From Ammoniphilus sp. CFH 90114 (GTDB lineage: Bacteria > Bacillota > Bacilli > Aneurinibacillales > RAOX-1): 64,000 nucleotides of DNA. Shown in pieces: positions 45,300-55,193 of this stretch. The stretch lies in contig NZ_SDLI01000011.1 of assembly GCF_004123195.1 (NCBI RefSeq), forward strand, positions 62,001-126,000. Reading direction: 5' to 3'. The notes below the pieces were generated by a model. The model had not been told where the DNA came from and ran no database searches. It was given only the letters and a program-made list of their open reading frames with translations. Every line of letters starts with the position of its first letter. Positions within the stretch are counted from its first letter, which is position 1. The position numbers and the translations under genes were made by a program.

Positions 45300-46592
45300 C
45301 TATTGACTAGCTAACTCAAACAATACTTCCTTCATCACTAGCATCCCGTTCATGCAATCTGGCAGCGAAGTCCATTCTTCTGGTGAGTGACTCTTCCCAT
45401 TCAAAGATGGCACGAAGACCATACCGGATGGAACGTACTTTCCAAGAATCATCGCATCATGTCCTGCTCCACTTGGCAAGGTACGAACACCTAATCCATT
45501 GGTCTCGGCAGCCTTCGCGATCGCATTCTGGATGCAATCTGGGACAATGACAGGAGGGATGGAAATACCCACCTCGACCTTTAACTCAAGCTCGCGCTTC
45601 TCAGCAATTTCCTGTGCTAAGGCCGTAATGGCCTCTAGCATTTGATCTCGCGACTCCGCCACAATATCCCTTGCGTCAACCACTACTTCTGTCTTCCCTG
45701 CGATTACATTCGTACCGTTCGGGAAAACATTCACCTTTCCTACAGTAGCAACCGCTGTTTCGCTAAACTGACGAGGAAGCTTTTCTACGCCTAAGATGAA
45801 CTCGGATGCGGCAACAACGGTGTCTTTTCTCATATGCATAGGCGTATTCCCTGCATGATCCGTACTTCCTAAGAACGTAAAGGTTCTCCAAGAAGGACCT
45901 GCAATCCCGTTGACAATTCCGATCTGCTTCTCTTCATTCTCCAAGATCTTCCCTTGTTCAATATGAAGCTCTAGGAAAGCAAAAATATCTTCAGCCCGAC
46001 GTTTGCTTAACGCTACTTGCTCCGGCTGGTACCCTTGTTCCCTCATCGCATCTACAAGACTAACACCGTTCGCATCGGCAAACTTTTCAAGATCCTCAGG
46101 CGTTACTTCTCCCATCATCACGCGACTTCCAAAGATACCGTTCTTGAAGCGCGCCCCTTCCTCGTCGACAAACACCGCAAGTTCAATCGTCCGCTTGGGC
46201 TTCTTGCCTTGCTTAATCATCGCTTCAATCGCCATTAAACTAGAAAGACAACCAAGCGCTCCATCGAACGCCCCTCCATTCGGGACAGTATCAAGGTGAG
46301 ACCCAGTCATCACAACCGGAAGAGAGGGATCCTCCCCTTCAAAACGACCAAACAAGTTTCCTACCGTATCCTCATGAACCTCGAGACCGATAGACTCCAT
46401 CCAACCTCTGAATACTTCCTTTACTTGCTGCTCTTCCCGTGTATACGGATATCTCGTAAATCCACCCTCCGGCGTAACACCAATCTCCGCCATCTTAGCC
46501 AGTCTCTCTGCTACATCTAGTGGATCTATTCCATCTACCTTCGGACATTGCGACAATTCTTCCAGCAATCTATCTTTAGAAAAGACTTTCAT
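45300..46592 (-). CDS. M20-family N-carbamoyl-L-amino acid hydrolase / allantoate amidohydrolase-like
   Basis: This protein of about 430 residues has TGSHLDTVPNGGAFDGALG (metal His and bridging Asp), DEEGARF, FLELHIEQGKILE and the dimerisation-domain HAGNTPMHMR, all typical of the AllC/HyuC/ureidoglycolate branch of M20. These enzymes split ureido or N-carbamoyl groups. The ATG at 46592 follows GAGGTGGAGAG. It is downstream of the AbgT transporter (71 bp), so it may act on the imported substrate. Confidence 0.88.
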   Translation of the reverse strand: MKVFSKDRLLEELSQCPKVDGIDPLDVAERLAKMAEIGVTPEGGFTRYPYTREEQQVKEVFRGWMESIGLEVHEDTVGNLFGRFEGEDPSLPVVMTGSHLDTVPNGGAFDGALGCLSSLMAIEAMIKQGKKPKRTIELAVFVDEEGARFKNGIFGSRVMMGEVTPEDLEKFADANGVSLVDAMREQGYQPEQVALSKRRAEDIFAFLELHIEQGKILENEEKQIGIVNGIAGPSWRTFTFLGSTDHAGNTPMHMRKDTVVAASEFILGVEKLPRQFSETAVATVGKVNVFPNGTNVIAGKTEVVVDARDIVAESRDQMLEAITALAQEIAEKRELELKVEVGISIPPVIVPDCIQNAIAKAAETNGLGVRTLPSGAGHDAMILGKYVPSGMVFVPSLNGKSHSPEEWTSLPDCMNGMLVMKEVLFELASQ

Positions 46593-46662
46593 ACTCTCCA
46601 CCTCACTATTTTTCAATCTATTTATCTATCTAAACATTATTTACCTACCGCAAACTAGCAAG

Positions 46663-48222
46663 CTATGGCAAGAAAATACCGGAGCCTGGTCCTAGCGGCA
46701 ATCCTAAGAAGAACCAAACCACAAAGAATAGAATCCAAGCTACTCCGAAAATCAAGGTGTAAGGAAGCATAACCGCAATCAAAGATCCAAGCCCCATCTT
46801 CTTATCGTACGTCTTCGCAAGAGCCAATAGGATAGCAAAGTACGCGAACATTGGCGTAATCGGATTCGTAATGGAGTCCCCGATACGGTAAGCCAACTGG
46901 GTAAACGCTGGATCATATCCTAGCAACATAAACATCGGAACAAACACTGGACCTAAGATTGCCCATTTCGCTGAAGCACTTCCGATAAACAAGTTCAAGA
47001 TCGCACTGATAATGATAAATCCAATTAACAAAGGCAAGCCAGTAAGCCCGATACTCTTTAAGAAATCAGCACCCGAGATCGCCATGATCACCCCGAGGTT
47101 ACTCCAGTTAAAGTAAGCAATAAATTGAGCTGCAAAAAACGCTAGAATGATATACATTCCCATACCGCTCATGGCCTTGGCCATCGCGTCTGCGACATCT
47201 TTATCGGAACGAATTCCCTTCGTGCAAATACCGTAAGCAATCGCAGGGAATAAGAATAATCCCATGATAATTGGTACTAGAGAACTCATAAATGGAGAGA
47301 TAATCACCGCGCCACCTTCTCCACGTAGAGGACCATCGGAAGGAACAATCGTTAAAGCAATCAAAGCAATAAACGCAAGAGCTGCAATTCCAGCCCACTT
47401 TAACCCACGATTTTCATCCGCAGTTAGCTTATCTAACTTCATCTTTGGTCCTGTATACTCAGGAAGACGAGGCTCGACGATCTTATCCGTAATCCAGACG
47501 GCTAATGGAATAATAATAAATGAAGAAGCCGCCAAGAAGTACCAGTTCATCGCTGGATTGGCAATGAAGTTCGGATCTACGATTTGGGCTGCCCCTTGTG
47601 TAAATCCAGCTAATAACGCATCAAGCATGTTTACAATTAAGTTAGCACTAAATCCACCCGCAACAGCGGCATACGCGGCTACCATCCCCGCAATCGGATG
47701 TCTACCTACACTCATGAACACCAACGCTGCAATCGGAGGCAATACGATAAATCCAGCATCTCCAGCTGCGTTAGCCAGGATCCCCGCAAACACGATGGAA
47801 ATCGTAATCATTGACTTCGGTGCACCTAATACCACTTTCTTCAGTAAAGCAGAGATTAATCCGACACCTTCGGCTACCCCAACCCCAATCATCGTTACAA
47901 GAACTAATCCTAAAGGAGGGAACTCTGCAAAGTTTTTGACCATCTTGGTCATAATATCTCGTAATCCCTGTTCGGATAACAAGCTAACCGCTTTTACCGG
48001 TTCTCCAGTGGAAGGATGCACAACTTGGACCCCGGCCTTGGCTGCAAAATAAGAAGCAATAAGAACAATAATAGCAAAGATAATAAATAACGTAACAGGA
48101 TCAGGAAGCTTGTTTCCTACCTTTTCAACAACATCTAGCATCCGGTTAAATAAAGACTTCTTTTCCGGAGCATTTGGCTGCAAGTTCTTTGGTGGTTTTG
48201 TCTTGTTGGTCTCCAAAGACAT
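46663..48222 (-). CDS. AbgT-family transporter
   Basis: The protein has about 519 residues and 11-13 hydrophobic segments, with the AbgT features VEKVGNKLPDPVTLFIIFAI, GVGVAEGVGLISALL, NAAGDAGFIVLPPIAALVF and DSITNPITPMFAYF. E. coli AbgT imports p-aminobenzoyl-glutamate, and some relatives export sulfonamides. Here it is beside two amidohydrolases, which supports import of an N-acylated or N-carbamoyl amino acid. The ATG at 48222 has AAAGGGGG upstream. Divergent from the second M20 gene. Confidence 0.92.
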   Translation of the reverse strand: MSLETNKTKPPKNLQPNAPEKKSLFNRMLDVVEKVGNKLPDPVTLFIIFAIIVLIASYFAAKAGVQVVHPSTGEPVKAVSLLSEQGLRDIMTKMVKNFAEFPPLGLVLVTMIGVGVAEGVGLISALLKKVVLGAPKSMITISIVFAGILANAAGDAGFIVLPPIAALVFMSVGRHPIAGMVAAYAAVAGGFSANLIVNMLDALLAGFTQGAAQIVDPNFIANPAMNWYFLAASSFIIIPLAVWITDKIVEPRLPEYTGPKMKLDKLTADENRGLKWAGIAALAFIALIALTIVPSDGPLRGEGGAVIISPFMSSLVPIIMGLFLFPAIAYGICTKGIRSDKDVADAMAKAMSGMGMYIILAFFAAQFIAYFNWSNLGVIMAISGADFLKSIGLTGLPLLIGFIIISAILNLFIGSASAKWAILGPVFVPMFMLLGYDPAFTQLAYRIGDSITNPITPMFAYFAILLALAKTYDKKMGLGSLIAVMLPYTLIFGVAWILFFVVWFFLGLPLGPGSGIFLP

Positions 48223-48391
48223 ATGCGATCCCCCTTTTTTCATGTTTTATAAATTTTCTAACTTGTTACTAATTATAGTGAAATGAGAATCATATACTAT
48301 GTGAATAAATCCAAAAAAGAGAACAAACAATTTGTACATTTAAACAAGATTTTGTCAAAGCTTCTACAAATCTAGCAACTTTTTGTATCAT

Positions 48392-48421
48392 TAAACAAAT
48401 ATTATTTAATATCTTTGTTTA
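48392..48421. promoter_or_regulatory. Palindrome in the AbgT/M20 divergent promoter region
   Basis: TAAACAAATATTA and TAATATcTTTGTTTA form a near-perfect dyad about 70 bp upstream of the M20 start and about 170 bp from abgT. It could be an operator for the nearby PucR/CdaR-type regulator. AT-rich context lowers certainty. Confidence 0.4.
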
Positions 48422-48491
48422 CTTTCACATAGAACTCCCTTGTTATAAGAGTATAATTATTCTGTAAATATACGGAAGGAGGAGAAGGTTG

Positions 48492-49700
48492 ATGTTTGAA
48501 TCCATGTACAACCGTTTATCCGAATTATTTCCGGAAATGGTTAAGCTTCGCCGTCATTTTCATATGAATCCTGAATTATCCTTTATGGAGGTAAAAACAC
48601 CTGCTACCATCGCGGATTACCTCACTGAACTAGGAGTGGAGGTTCGTACAGGTGTAGGTGGAAGAGGTGTCGTCGGCCTGATCCGTGGCGGAAAACCTGG
48701 AAAGACTGTGGCTATCCGTGCGGATTTTGACGCACTTGCCATCCAAGATCAAAAGGATGTGGAATATAAATCCCAAATACCTGGTGTTATGCATGCTTGT
48801 GGGCATGACGCGCATACAGCCACCCTTCTCACTGTAGCCAAAGTCCTCGTTGAAAACAAGGATGAATTGGAGGGGAATGTTGTCCTCATTCACCAATTTG
48901 CGGAAGAAATTGCTCCTGGTGGCGCCTTACCGATGATTGAGGATGGTTGCTTAGATGGAGTAGATGCGATCTTTGGAACCCATTTATGGTCTACGATGCC
49001 TGTAGGAGAGATCGGTTACCGTTCAGGTCCTGTTATGGCAGCAGCTGACAAGTTTACCATCGAGATTAAAGGGCGCGGTGGACACGGAGCAGCTCCTCAT
49101 GAAACTGTTGACTCTATTATGGTAGGAACCTCCTTGGTTCAAAGCCTGCAACAAATCGTTAGTCGTCGGGTCAATCCGTTAAAACCAGCCGTTGTTACCG
49201 TGGCTGCTTTCCACGCTGGCGATGCTTTTAATGTCATCGCGGATTCCGCAACCATTATTGGTACAGTCCGTACGTTTGATCCCGAGGTTCAAGATCAGAT
49301 CATCGCGGAGATGGAGAGATTGACTAAGTCTACCTGTGACGGAGCTGGAGCTAGCTACACATTCACCTTTGACAAAGGCTATCCTGCCGTTGTCAATCAT
49401 CCAGCGGAAACCAATCTCCTAACCCAATGCGCGAAACTCGTGGTTCCTGCAGAACAAGTGAAGGAAATGGCTCCGATCATGGGCGGAGAAGATTTTTCCT
49501 ATTATTTACAAAAGGTGCCAGGCACTTTCTTTTTCACAGGAGCCGGGAATCCTGAAACAGGGGCCGAATACCCTCACCATCACCCTAAATTTGATATTGA
49601 TGAGCAATCCATGTTAACCGCGGCTAAAGTTCTTCTAACAGCTGCCGTGACCTACTTGCAAGAAGAAGCTGCTAAGCAAGCAGTTGCAACTTCAAAATAA
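48492..49700 (+). CDS. M20D amidohydrolase (AbgB/HipO/N-acyl-amino acid hydrolase-like)
   Basis: The 402-residue protein has the M20D pattern: MHACGHDAHTATLL (metal Cys-x-His site), FAEEIAPGGA, GTHLWSTMPVGEIGYR, GRGGHGAAPHETVDS and IMGGEDFSYYLQKVPGTFFF. It removes acyl groups from N-acyl-amino acids (hippurate, indole-acetyl-amino acids, p-aminobenzoyl-glutamate). The ATG at 48492 follows GGAGGAGAAGG. With AbgT it forms a probable uptake-and-hydrolysis pair. Confidence 0.9.
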   Translation: MFESMYNRLSELFPEMVKLRRHFHMNPELSFMEVKTPATIADYLTELGVEVRTGVGGRGVVGLIRGGKPGKTVAIRADFDALAIQDQKDVEYKSQIPGVMHACGHDAHTATLLTVAKVLVENKDELEGNVVLIHQFAEEIAPGGALPMIEDGCLDGVDAIFGTHLWSTMPVGEIGYRSGPVMAAADKFTIEIKGRGGHGAAPHETVDSIMVGTSLVQSLQQIVSRRVNPLKPAVVTVAAFHAGDAFNVIADSATIIGTVRTFDPEVQDQIIAEMERLTKSTCDGAGASYTFTFDKGYPAVVNHPAETNLLTQCAKLVVPAEQVKEMAPIMGGEDFSYYLQKVPGTFFFTGAGNPETGAEYPHHHPKFDIDEQSMLTAAKVLLTAAVTYLQEEAAKQAVATSK

Positions 49701-49713
49701 CTTACGATACAAT

Positions 49714-49748
49714 AACCCTAATCTATAGAGATTAGGGTTGATTTTTTT
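49714..49748 (+). terminator. Rho-independent terminator / attenuator overlapping the pucR-like start
   Basis: There is a perfect 11-bp stem AACCCTAATCT / AGATTAGGGTT followed by GATTTTTTTG. The 3' arm and T run contain both possible TTG start codons (49738 and 49747) of the following gene. Confidence 0.8.
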
Positions 49749-51582
49749 GAACGACACATTAAGCCATCGCCAACTACAATCCTTAATAGAAGTTTCCAAT
49801 GTACTAAATAGCTCTCTCGACATTGATACCATTATCGATTCGATCATGCAGGTCACGGTTTCTGTTATCGATGCCGCTGATGGAGGCGTTTTATTCTTAT
49901 ACGATCGACAGCAGGAATGCTTAATTGCGACATCCACTTATGGATTTAACCCACAAATACTCGACCAGGTGCGATTGAAGCCAGGGGAATCGATGACAGG
50001 ACTTGCCTTTTCCGCTAGACAATGTTTGATTTTTGAAAACCCAGAAGAAGTAGCGCGAACCACCTCTACTCTCACTCCCAGAAACTTGGACTTCATGGTT
50101 ACATCCATTCCGAATCGACCACAGTCCGCTATTTGTGCGCCTATCATGAGTAAGGGCGAATGTATCGGCGTGATTACATTGGATTCTTTCCAAAAGGATC
50201 TACACTTCACTCAAGAAGATATTAAATTAGTGAAAGCGATCTCCCACCAAGCAGCTGTGGCCATTGAGAAAGCCAGACTATATCGAGAAAAGCAACAAAC
50301 CGTTCGTGAATTGGAAAAGTTGAACTATACCATTACCCAACAGAATAAGATGCTTTCCCGTTCTGTAGAAATCCATGGTCATTTAGCTGATCTGGTACTT
50401 CGCGGCGAAGGACTACACGCCATTCTTCATTATATTAATGAAGTTTTTGGTTATCAGACGTTTCTCTTTGATGAACTAGGCGAACTCGTGGAGTCAGCGA
50501 GCCGCATCTCAGAAGAGATTCTTCCCCAAGTCAAACAACAGGTTTTCACACCCGTAGAGTCCTTGCACCCTACCTATACCTTAGCCCATATCGAAATCCA
50601 TGGGGTATCCCATCATTTTGTTAGATTACCTATCGGTTCCAAACCGAACTTACTTGGTTTCTTAGCAGTCCTCGCAACCCAAACGATTGGAGAAGTGGAC
50701 ATTGCCGCATTAGAACATGCGTGTACCGTCATTTCCCTAGAATTGGTGAAAACGCAAGCCATCTTTGACACGCAACAACGTTTGAAGGGAGAGTTTATCG
50801 AGGATCTATTCGCGGGAAGAGTAAATGAGGGACTCATTCAGCAAGCCAAATACCTCAACTTGGATCCGAATCGCAATTACCTTGTCTCCATTATTCATAT
50901 GGATGACCTGGATTCCATCGAACCAGAACAGAGAACCAGCCTGAAGCGTCATCTGATAGAGCTTGCCAACCGTTTATTTATAGAAAACTATCCCCATAGC
51001 CTAGCAGTAACAAAGCAAGATCAAATTGTCATGCTCCTTTCCTTCTCTATGAAGGGATCCATGCCTTATCATACCCGTCAAATAACCGATCTGGCTCACC
51101 AGTTTCTTCAGGAGATATCGCAGAAAAACTGGAATACAACCGTAACCATAGGAATCGGTCGGGCAAAAAGCGGGCTTATTCAGGTCGGGAAATCAGCACA
51201 AGAAGCGAAAAAAGGACTGCAATTCCTCAAGTCCTACGCCTTAAAGAAAAATATCATCAGTTATTCCGAGCTAGGCGTTCAACGTCTCCTTCTGCAAAAT
51301 TCAGAAGAAGAGCTATTAGATTTTATCAACGAAACCCTGGGACCCTTGCTAGAATACGAAACTCAACGAAAGGGAGAGCTCCTCCCTACCCTTATTATTT
51401 ATTTAGAGCACAACCAAAATTCCAAGGAAACCGCAGAAGCCTTGCACATCCATACCAATACCTTAAATTATCGACTCAAACGAATGGAAGAAATTTTAGG
51501 AATTGAGCTTATGGATACAGAGCAGTTTCTAAATCTCCATTTGGCTGTTCGATTGTATCAGTACTTGGAAGGAAAGTTGTAA
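49738..51582 (+). CDS. GAF-domain PucR/CdaR-family transcriptional regulator
   Basis: The protein has about 614 residues: a GAF domain at about 20-180 (DGGVLFLYDRQQECLIATSTYG, RPQSAICAPIMSKGECIGVITLDSF), a central region of the CdaR type, and a C-terminal PucR helix-turn-helix (HNQNSKETAEALHIHTNTLNYRLKRM). No good ATG start exists. TTG at 49738 or 49747 is used, both inside the preceding terminator. PucR/CdaR members activate uptake and catabolism genes in response to their substrates (ureides, sugar acids). It probably controls the AbgT/M20 genes. Confidence 0.85.
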   Translation: MIFLNDTLSHRQLQSLIEVSNVLNSSLDIDTIIDSIMQVTVSVIDAADGGVLFLYDRQQECLIATSTYGFNPQILDQVRLKPGESMTGLAFSARQCLIFENPEEVARTTSTLTPRNLDFMVTSIPNRPQSAICAPIMSKGECIGVITLDSFQKDLHFTQEDIKLVKAISHQAAVAIEKARLYREKQQTVRELEKLNYTITQQNKMLSRSVEIHGHLADLVLRGEGLHAILHYINEVFGYQTFLFDELGELVESASRISEEILPQVKQQVFTPVESLHPTYTLAHIEIHGVSHHFVRLPIGSKPNLLGFLAVLATQTIGEVDIAALEHACTVISLELVKTQAIFDTQQRLKGEFIEDLFAGRVNEGLIQQAKYLNLDPNRNYLVSIIHMDDLDSIEPEQRTSLKRHLIELANRLFIENYPHSLAVTKQDQIVMLLSFSMKGSMPYHTRQITDLAHQFLQEISQKNWNTTVTIGIGRAKSGLIQVGKSAQEAKKGLQFLKSYALKKNIISYSELGVQRLLLQNSEEELLDFINETLGPLLEYETQRKGELLPTLIIYLEHNQNSKETAEALHIHTNTLNYRLKRMEEILGIELMDTEQFLNLHLAVRLYQYLEGKL

Positions 51583-51583
51583 C

Positions 51584-51618
51584 AAGAAGGTCCATACTCT
51601 GGATCTTCTTTTTTTTCT
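51584..51618 (+). terminator. Rho-independent terminator after pucR-like gene
   Basis: AAGAAGGTCCA / TGGATCTTCTT form a stem (one G-U) followed by eight T. Confidence 0.85.
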
Positions 51619-51710
51619 AAAAAACTTTACAAAAATTTTATTGTTAGAGATAGGACTTTATACATATGTATAAAAAACACACCATGAGAAGAAAGGAATG
51701 ATGAGGAGAT

Positions 51711-54700
51711 TTGGACAAAAAAACATCCTTGATTCGAAAGTATTTTTATCCTTCTTCTAGCAGCATAGGCTTTGCCTTTGCTACGGTATATGGATTTTCC
51801 TGCATCATCCTTTCACCCCTTGCTTATTCTTGGATATTTCTTTTACTCGGTGTTCTCCTTCTAAGACTGAATTTACTCGCCATTCTCATTGGGGCCATCA
51901 CTCCCTTTGTCTTCCCAAAACTGCAGCAATTGCATAATGAAGTAGAAGGAAAACAGTTCTATCTATTACTCGCCTCCGTTCATCTTGCATTATTTATCCT
52001 CTCGTGGCTGTTCTATTATAAACGGGAAAAACAACAGCAAACACGAGAACAAAGCGCAGTTTTCTTTGATCCTACCGGGGTTCGTTGGGCTCTATGGAAA
52101 CGATCGATTCTTGCTTTGCTTGCCTTCATGCTCCTGATTAGCTCAGTATTAGTTGTGAATTTACTAAGATTCCCCGTCCCAGAGCAGAGGATCCAACAAA
52201 CCTTGGCAGTCCCCTTTGTTTTTAATGCAGGTCAAAGAGAAGCTGGACTCTATACAACAGATGCGACTAAAGAACTCTTTGCCTTCATTGATCCTGATGA
52301 TCCGGAAGGTCTTCAATCGTTTAAGGATCAACTCCATTCCATACATGCTGTATTGCCGGAATGGTTTAGCTTTTCGGAAGGTGGCCGATTGGAGGAGCAT
52401 GTAGATGAAGCCCTTCTTGAATTGTCAAAGAAACACCATGTGCAGGTATTGCCTGTCCTTTCTGATTTTCCGGATGCATGGAAGGATCCACACCTTATAG
52501 CCCAACTAGAGATTCCCCATGCTAGAGCCCAGCTGGCCCTGAACATCCTAGTTCAAGTATCGCGCAAACAAGTTAATGGCATAACCATTGACTTCAAGAA
52601 CCTTCCAGAAGAACCTAAGATTCAACAATCTTTTACTCAACTTATAAAAGAATTGCACCTCTTATTTCAGCCCTTCCACCTCAAAATAGCGTTGACCGTA
52701 TACCCAGATAGAAAACCCGAAGAAATTAAAAAGTTAGAACCTTATGTACATCGATTTATTACCGTAACAGATGGCACGAGTCCCTATACACTAGACCAAT
52801 TAAAGATCCCCTCCGAAAAGTTAATCATTCGACTCGAAAACTATGGAATAGAGAAAGGCAATACGATATCTTTTACGGACGTCATGAATCTAGCTGCCAA
52901 ACATCAATCTCCCATTCTATGGGGAGAAAAGGGGCACCCCACTTTACACTATACCGAAGGGGATATTACTACTCGCATAGCCTTATATGACGCTGCCACT
53001 GCCTATAATCAAATTCATGATACTCTTCCCCTTATCCCTAAAGGCTATGCCTTGTACCGTCTAGGTACGGAAGACCCTGGGATATGGAATGTACTACAGC
53101 ATTTATTTCAACAAGACGAACTCAACATGACAAGAATCTCTCCTCCGCAACACGTTCACATGGAGGGGGAGGGAGAAATTCTCAGGCTTTTTACACAGGC
53201 CCAAGAGGGTAAGCGAGATCTGCAAATTGACTCTAGGGGGAGGATTATTGATGAACGCTATCTTCAATTGCCTTATCCCTTTCAGATCCAACGTCTAGGT
53301 AATCCCACTGAAAAGGTTGTAGCCCTCACATTCAGTGATGGTCCTCATCCCGTTTTCACCAAGGACATTCTTGACATTCTAAAGAAATATGAGATTCCAG
53401 CTACCTTTTTTGTTATCGGAAAGAATGCTTCCATGCACCAGTCACTGATTCATAGAATGCTAAAAGAAGGACACCTAATCGGAAATGCTACCTTTTCTAA
53501 CTCTCTTATTCATGACCCTGAACGCCTAAAACTGGAAGTTCATGCCAACCAACGGTTAATTGAGGGGATTACCGGTTACTCAACACGCTTATTTCATCTG
53601 CCACCTTCACTGCGACTAGAAGCAAAAGAACAACCAGTCCCTGAATGGATGGTCGCCATCCATGAGCTAGGCTATTCCCTTGTGAATGCTACCATTGATC
53701 CTCGAGATACAGAACTGCCCCATCCAACTCCGGAGGACATTGTACAGCGGATTATTCAAAACAGTCTAAACGGCCACGTGATCACTCTTCATGACGGAGG
53801 TGAACAAAGGGAAAATACAATTAAAGCTTTACCAGTCATCATTGAAACTTTACAAAGTCAGGGGTATCGCTTCATCACCATGAACGAATTAATGGATAGC
53901 ACTCCTCAGCAAGTCATGCCAGTCGTTGAAGTAGAACGAGAATGGATAAATGAGCGATTAGCTTTCCTTGCCGCACCCGTGCTTCACCAATTTTTCACCA
54001 TCATCTTCTATGCCTCTATCATTCTAGGGATCATCCGACTAATCACACTATGTTTACTTGCATATAGGCAGCGCAGAAGAAGAGAACCCATTCCAAACCC
54101 TAATTCTTCATTGGTCAGCGTCGTTCTAGCTGCTTACAATGAGGAAAAAATAATAAGAACAACCCTTGAATCCATCCAACGAAGCACTCATCATCCCTTA
54201 GAGATCATCGTTGTAAACGATGGGTCAACAGATGGAACAAGAAAAGTTGTCCTAGAGATGTGCGAACAGGATCCCCGAATACGACTAATTGATCAAGAAA
54301 ACAAAGGGAAATCCCATGCCATAAACCGAGCCTTTCAAGAAGCCCAAGGCTCCATATGCGTGTCTATTGATGCGGATACACAAATGTTACCGCAGGCGAT
54401 AGAATGGCTACTTCACCCTTTTGCTAATCCAAAGGTCGCAGCCGTATCAGGCAATGTCAAGGTCGGAAACAGGAAAAACTGGCTAACCACGTGGCAGCAC
54501 ATGGAATATGTTGCCAACTTTAATTTAGACCGAAGAGCCTTCTCTTTAATAAAATCTGTTCCTGTCGTGCCAGGAGCTTTAGGAGCATGGCTCAAAGATG
54601 CCGTTCAGAAAGTGGGATTCTTCCCACATGATACGCTTGCGGAAGATACGGATGTAACATTGAAGCTTCTTCGTGAAGGATACGATATCCATTATGAAGA

Positions 54701-55193
54701 AAGAGCCCTTGCCTTAACGGAGGCTCCTGAAGAGCTTCAAAGCTTTATGAAGCAACGACTTCGCTGGGTATATGGAACTCTTCAGTGTGTATGGAAGCAT
54801 AAGGACACCATGTTTCGCAAACGTCACGGAAAATTAGGTTGTATTGTTATACCGTACATGTGGCTGTTTCAATTTTTGTTCCAACTGTTTGTTCCTTTTG
54901 CAGATCTGTATACCCTATTTGCTCTTTTCAGTGGTAACGCTAACCATGTCATCTATTTTTATCTTTCTTTTCTTTTGATCGATCTTTTGGCATGCTGGTT
55001 TGCCTTTCGGTTAGAAAAGGAGAATCCCAAGCCTCTCTGGGGCTTTTTCTTCCAACGGTTCCTTTACCGCTATCTGTTATCATTTATCGTGTACCGATCC
55101 TTTCTTCGAGCCCTTAGCGGAAAGGAACAAACATGGAATAAATTACAGAGGAAAGGAACTGTGCAGATATCCGATGATGCCTTACGTAAATGA
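51711..55193 (+). CDS. Membrane fusion: GH18-like + NodB deacetylase-like + GT2 glycosyltransferase
   Basis: This 1160-residue protein starts with TTG near GAGGAG. Three membrane segments lie before residue 155. Residues about 165-480 resemble the GH18-like module of this fusion family, but the signature reads VNGITIDFKN with Lys296 where the acid Glu is expected. Residues about 535-735 are a NodB fold in which TFDDGP is TFSDGP (Ser542) and the metal HxxxH motif is ATFSN, so it is probably inactive. A membrane segment at about 760-785 is followed by a GT2 domain with intact NDGST (836-840), DAD (887-889), ED (978-979) and QRLRW (1015-1019), as in processive beta-glycan synthases, and C-terminal membrane segments. 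It probably makes or exports an exopolysaccharide, with the hydrolase modules kept as binding domains. Confidence 0.88.
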   Translation: MDKKTSLIRKYFYPSSSSIGFAFATVYGFSCIILSPLAYSWIFLLLGVLLLRLNLLAILIGAITPFVFPKLQQLHNEVEGKQFYLLLASVHLALFILSWLFYYKREKQQQTREQSAVFFDPTGVRWALWKRSILALLAFMLLISSVLVVNLLRFPVPEQRIQQTLAVPFVFNAGQREAGLYTTDATKELFAFIDPDDPEGLQSFKDQLHSIHAVLPEWFSFSEGGRLEEHVDEALLELSKKHHVQVLPVLSDFPDAWKDPHLIAQLEIPHARAQLALNILVQVSRKQVNGITIDFKNLPEEPKIQQSFTQLIKELHLLFQPFHLKIALTVYPDRKPEEIKKLEPYVHRFITVTDGTSPYTLDQLKIPSEKLIIRLENYGIEKGNTISFTDVMNLAAKHQSPILWGEKGHPTLHYTEGDITTRIALYDAATAYNQIHDTLPLIPKGYALYRLGTEDPGIWNVLQHLFQQDELNMTRISPPQHVHMEGEGEILRLFTQAQEGKRDLQIDSRGRIIDERYLQLPYPFQIQRLGNPTEKVVALTFSDGPHPVFTKDILDILKKYEIPATFFVIGKNASMHQSLIHRMLKEGHLIGNATFSNSLIHDPERLKLEVHANQRLIEGITGYSTRLFHLPPSLRLEAKEQPVPEWMVAIHELGYSLVNATIDPRDTELPHPTPEDIVQRIIQNSLNGHVITLHDGGEQRENTIKALPVIIETLQSQGYRFITMNELMDSTPQQVMPVVEVEREWINERLAFLAAPVLHQFFTIIFYASIILGIIRLITLCLLAYRQRRRREPIPNPNSSLVSVVLAAYNEEKIIRTTLESIQRSTHHPLEIIVVNDGSTDGTRKVVLEMCEQDPRIRLIDQENKGKSHAINRAFQEAQGSICVSIDADTQMLPQAIEWLLHPFANPKVAAVSGNVKVGNRKNWLTTWQHMEYVANFNLDRRAFSLIKSVPVVPGALGAWLKDAVQKVGFFPHDTLAEDTDVTLKLLREGYDIHYEERALALTEAPEELQSFMKQRLRWVYGTLQCVWKHKDTMFRKRHGKLGCIVIPYMWLFQFLFQLFVPFADLYTLFALFSGNANHVIYFYLSFLLIDLLACWFAFRLEKENPKPLWGFFFQRFLYRYLLSFIVYRSFLRALSGKEQTWNKLQRKGTVQISDDALRK

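Noticed and set aside
47264-48052. 262-codon plus-strand frame opposite the AbgT gene
   Set aside because: It is an antisense shadow of a membrane protein gene, with no start signal or recognisable domain.
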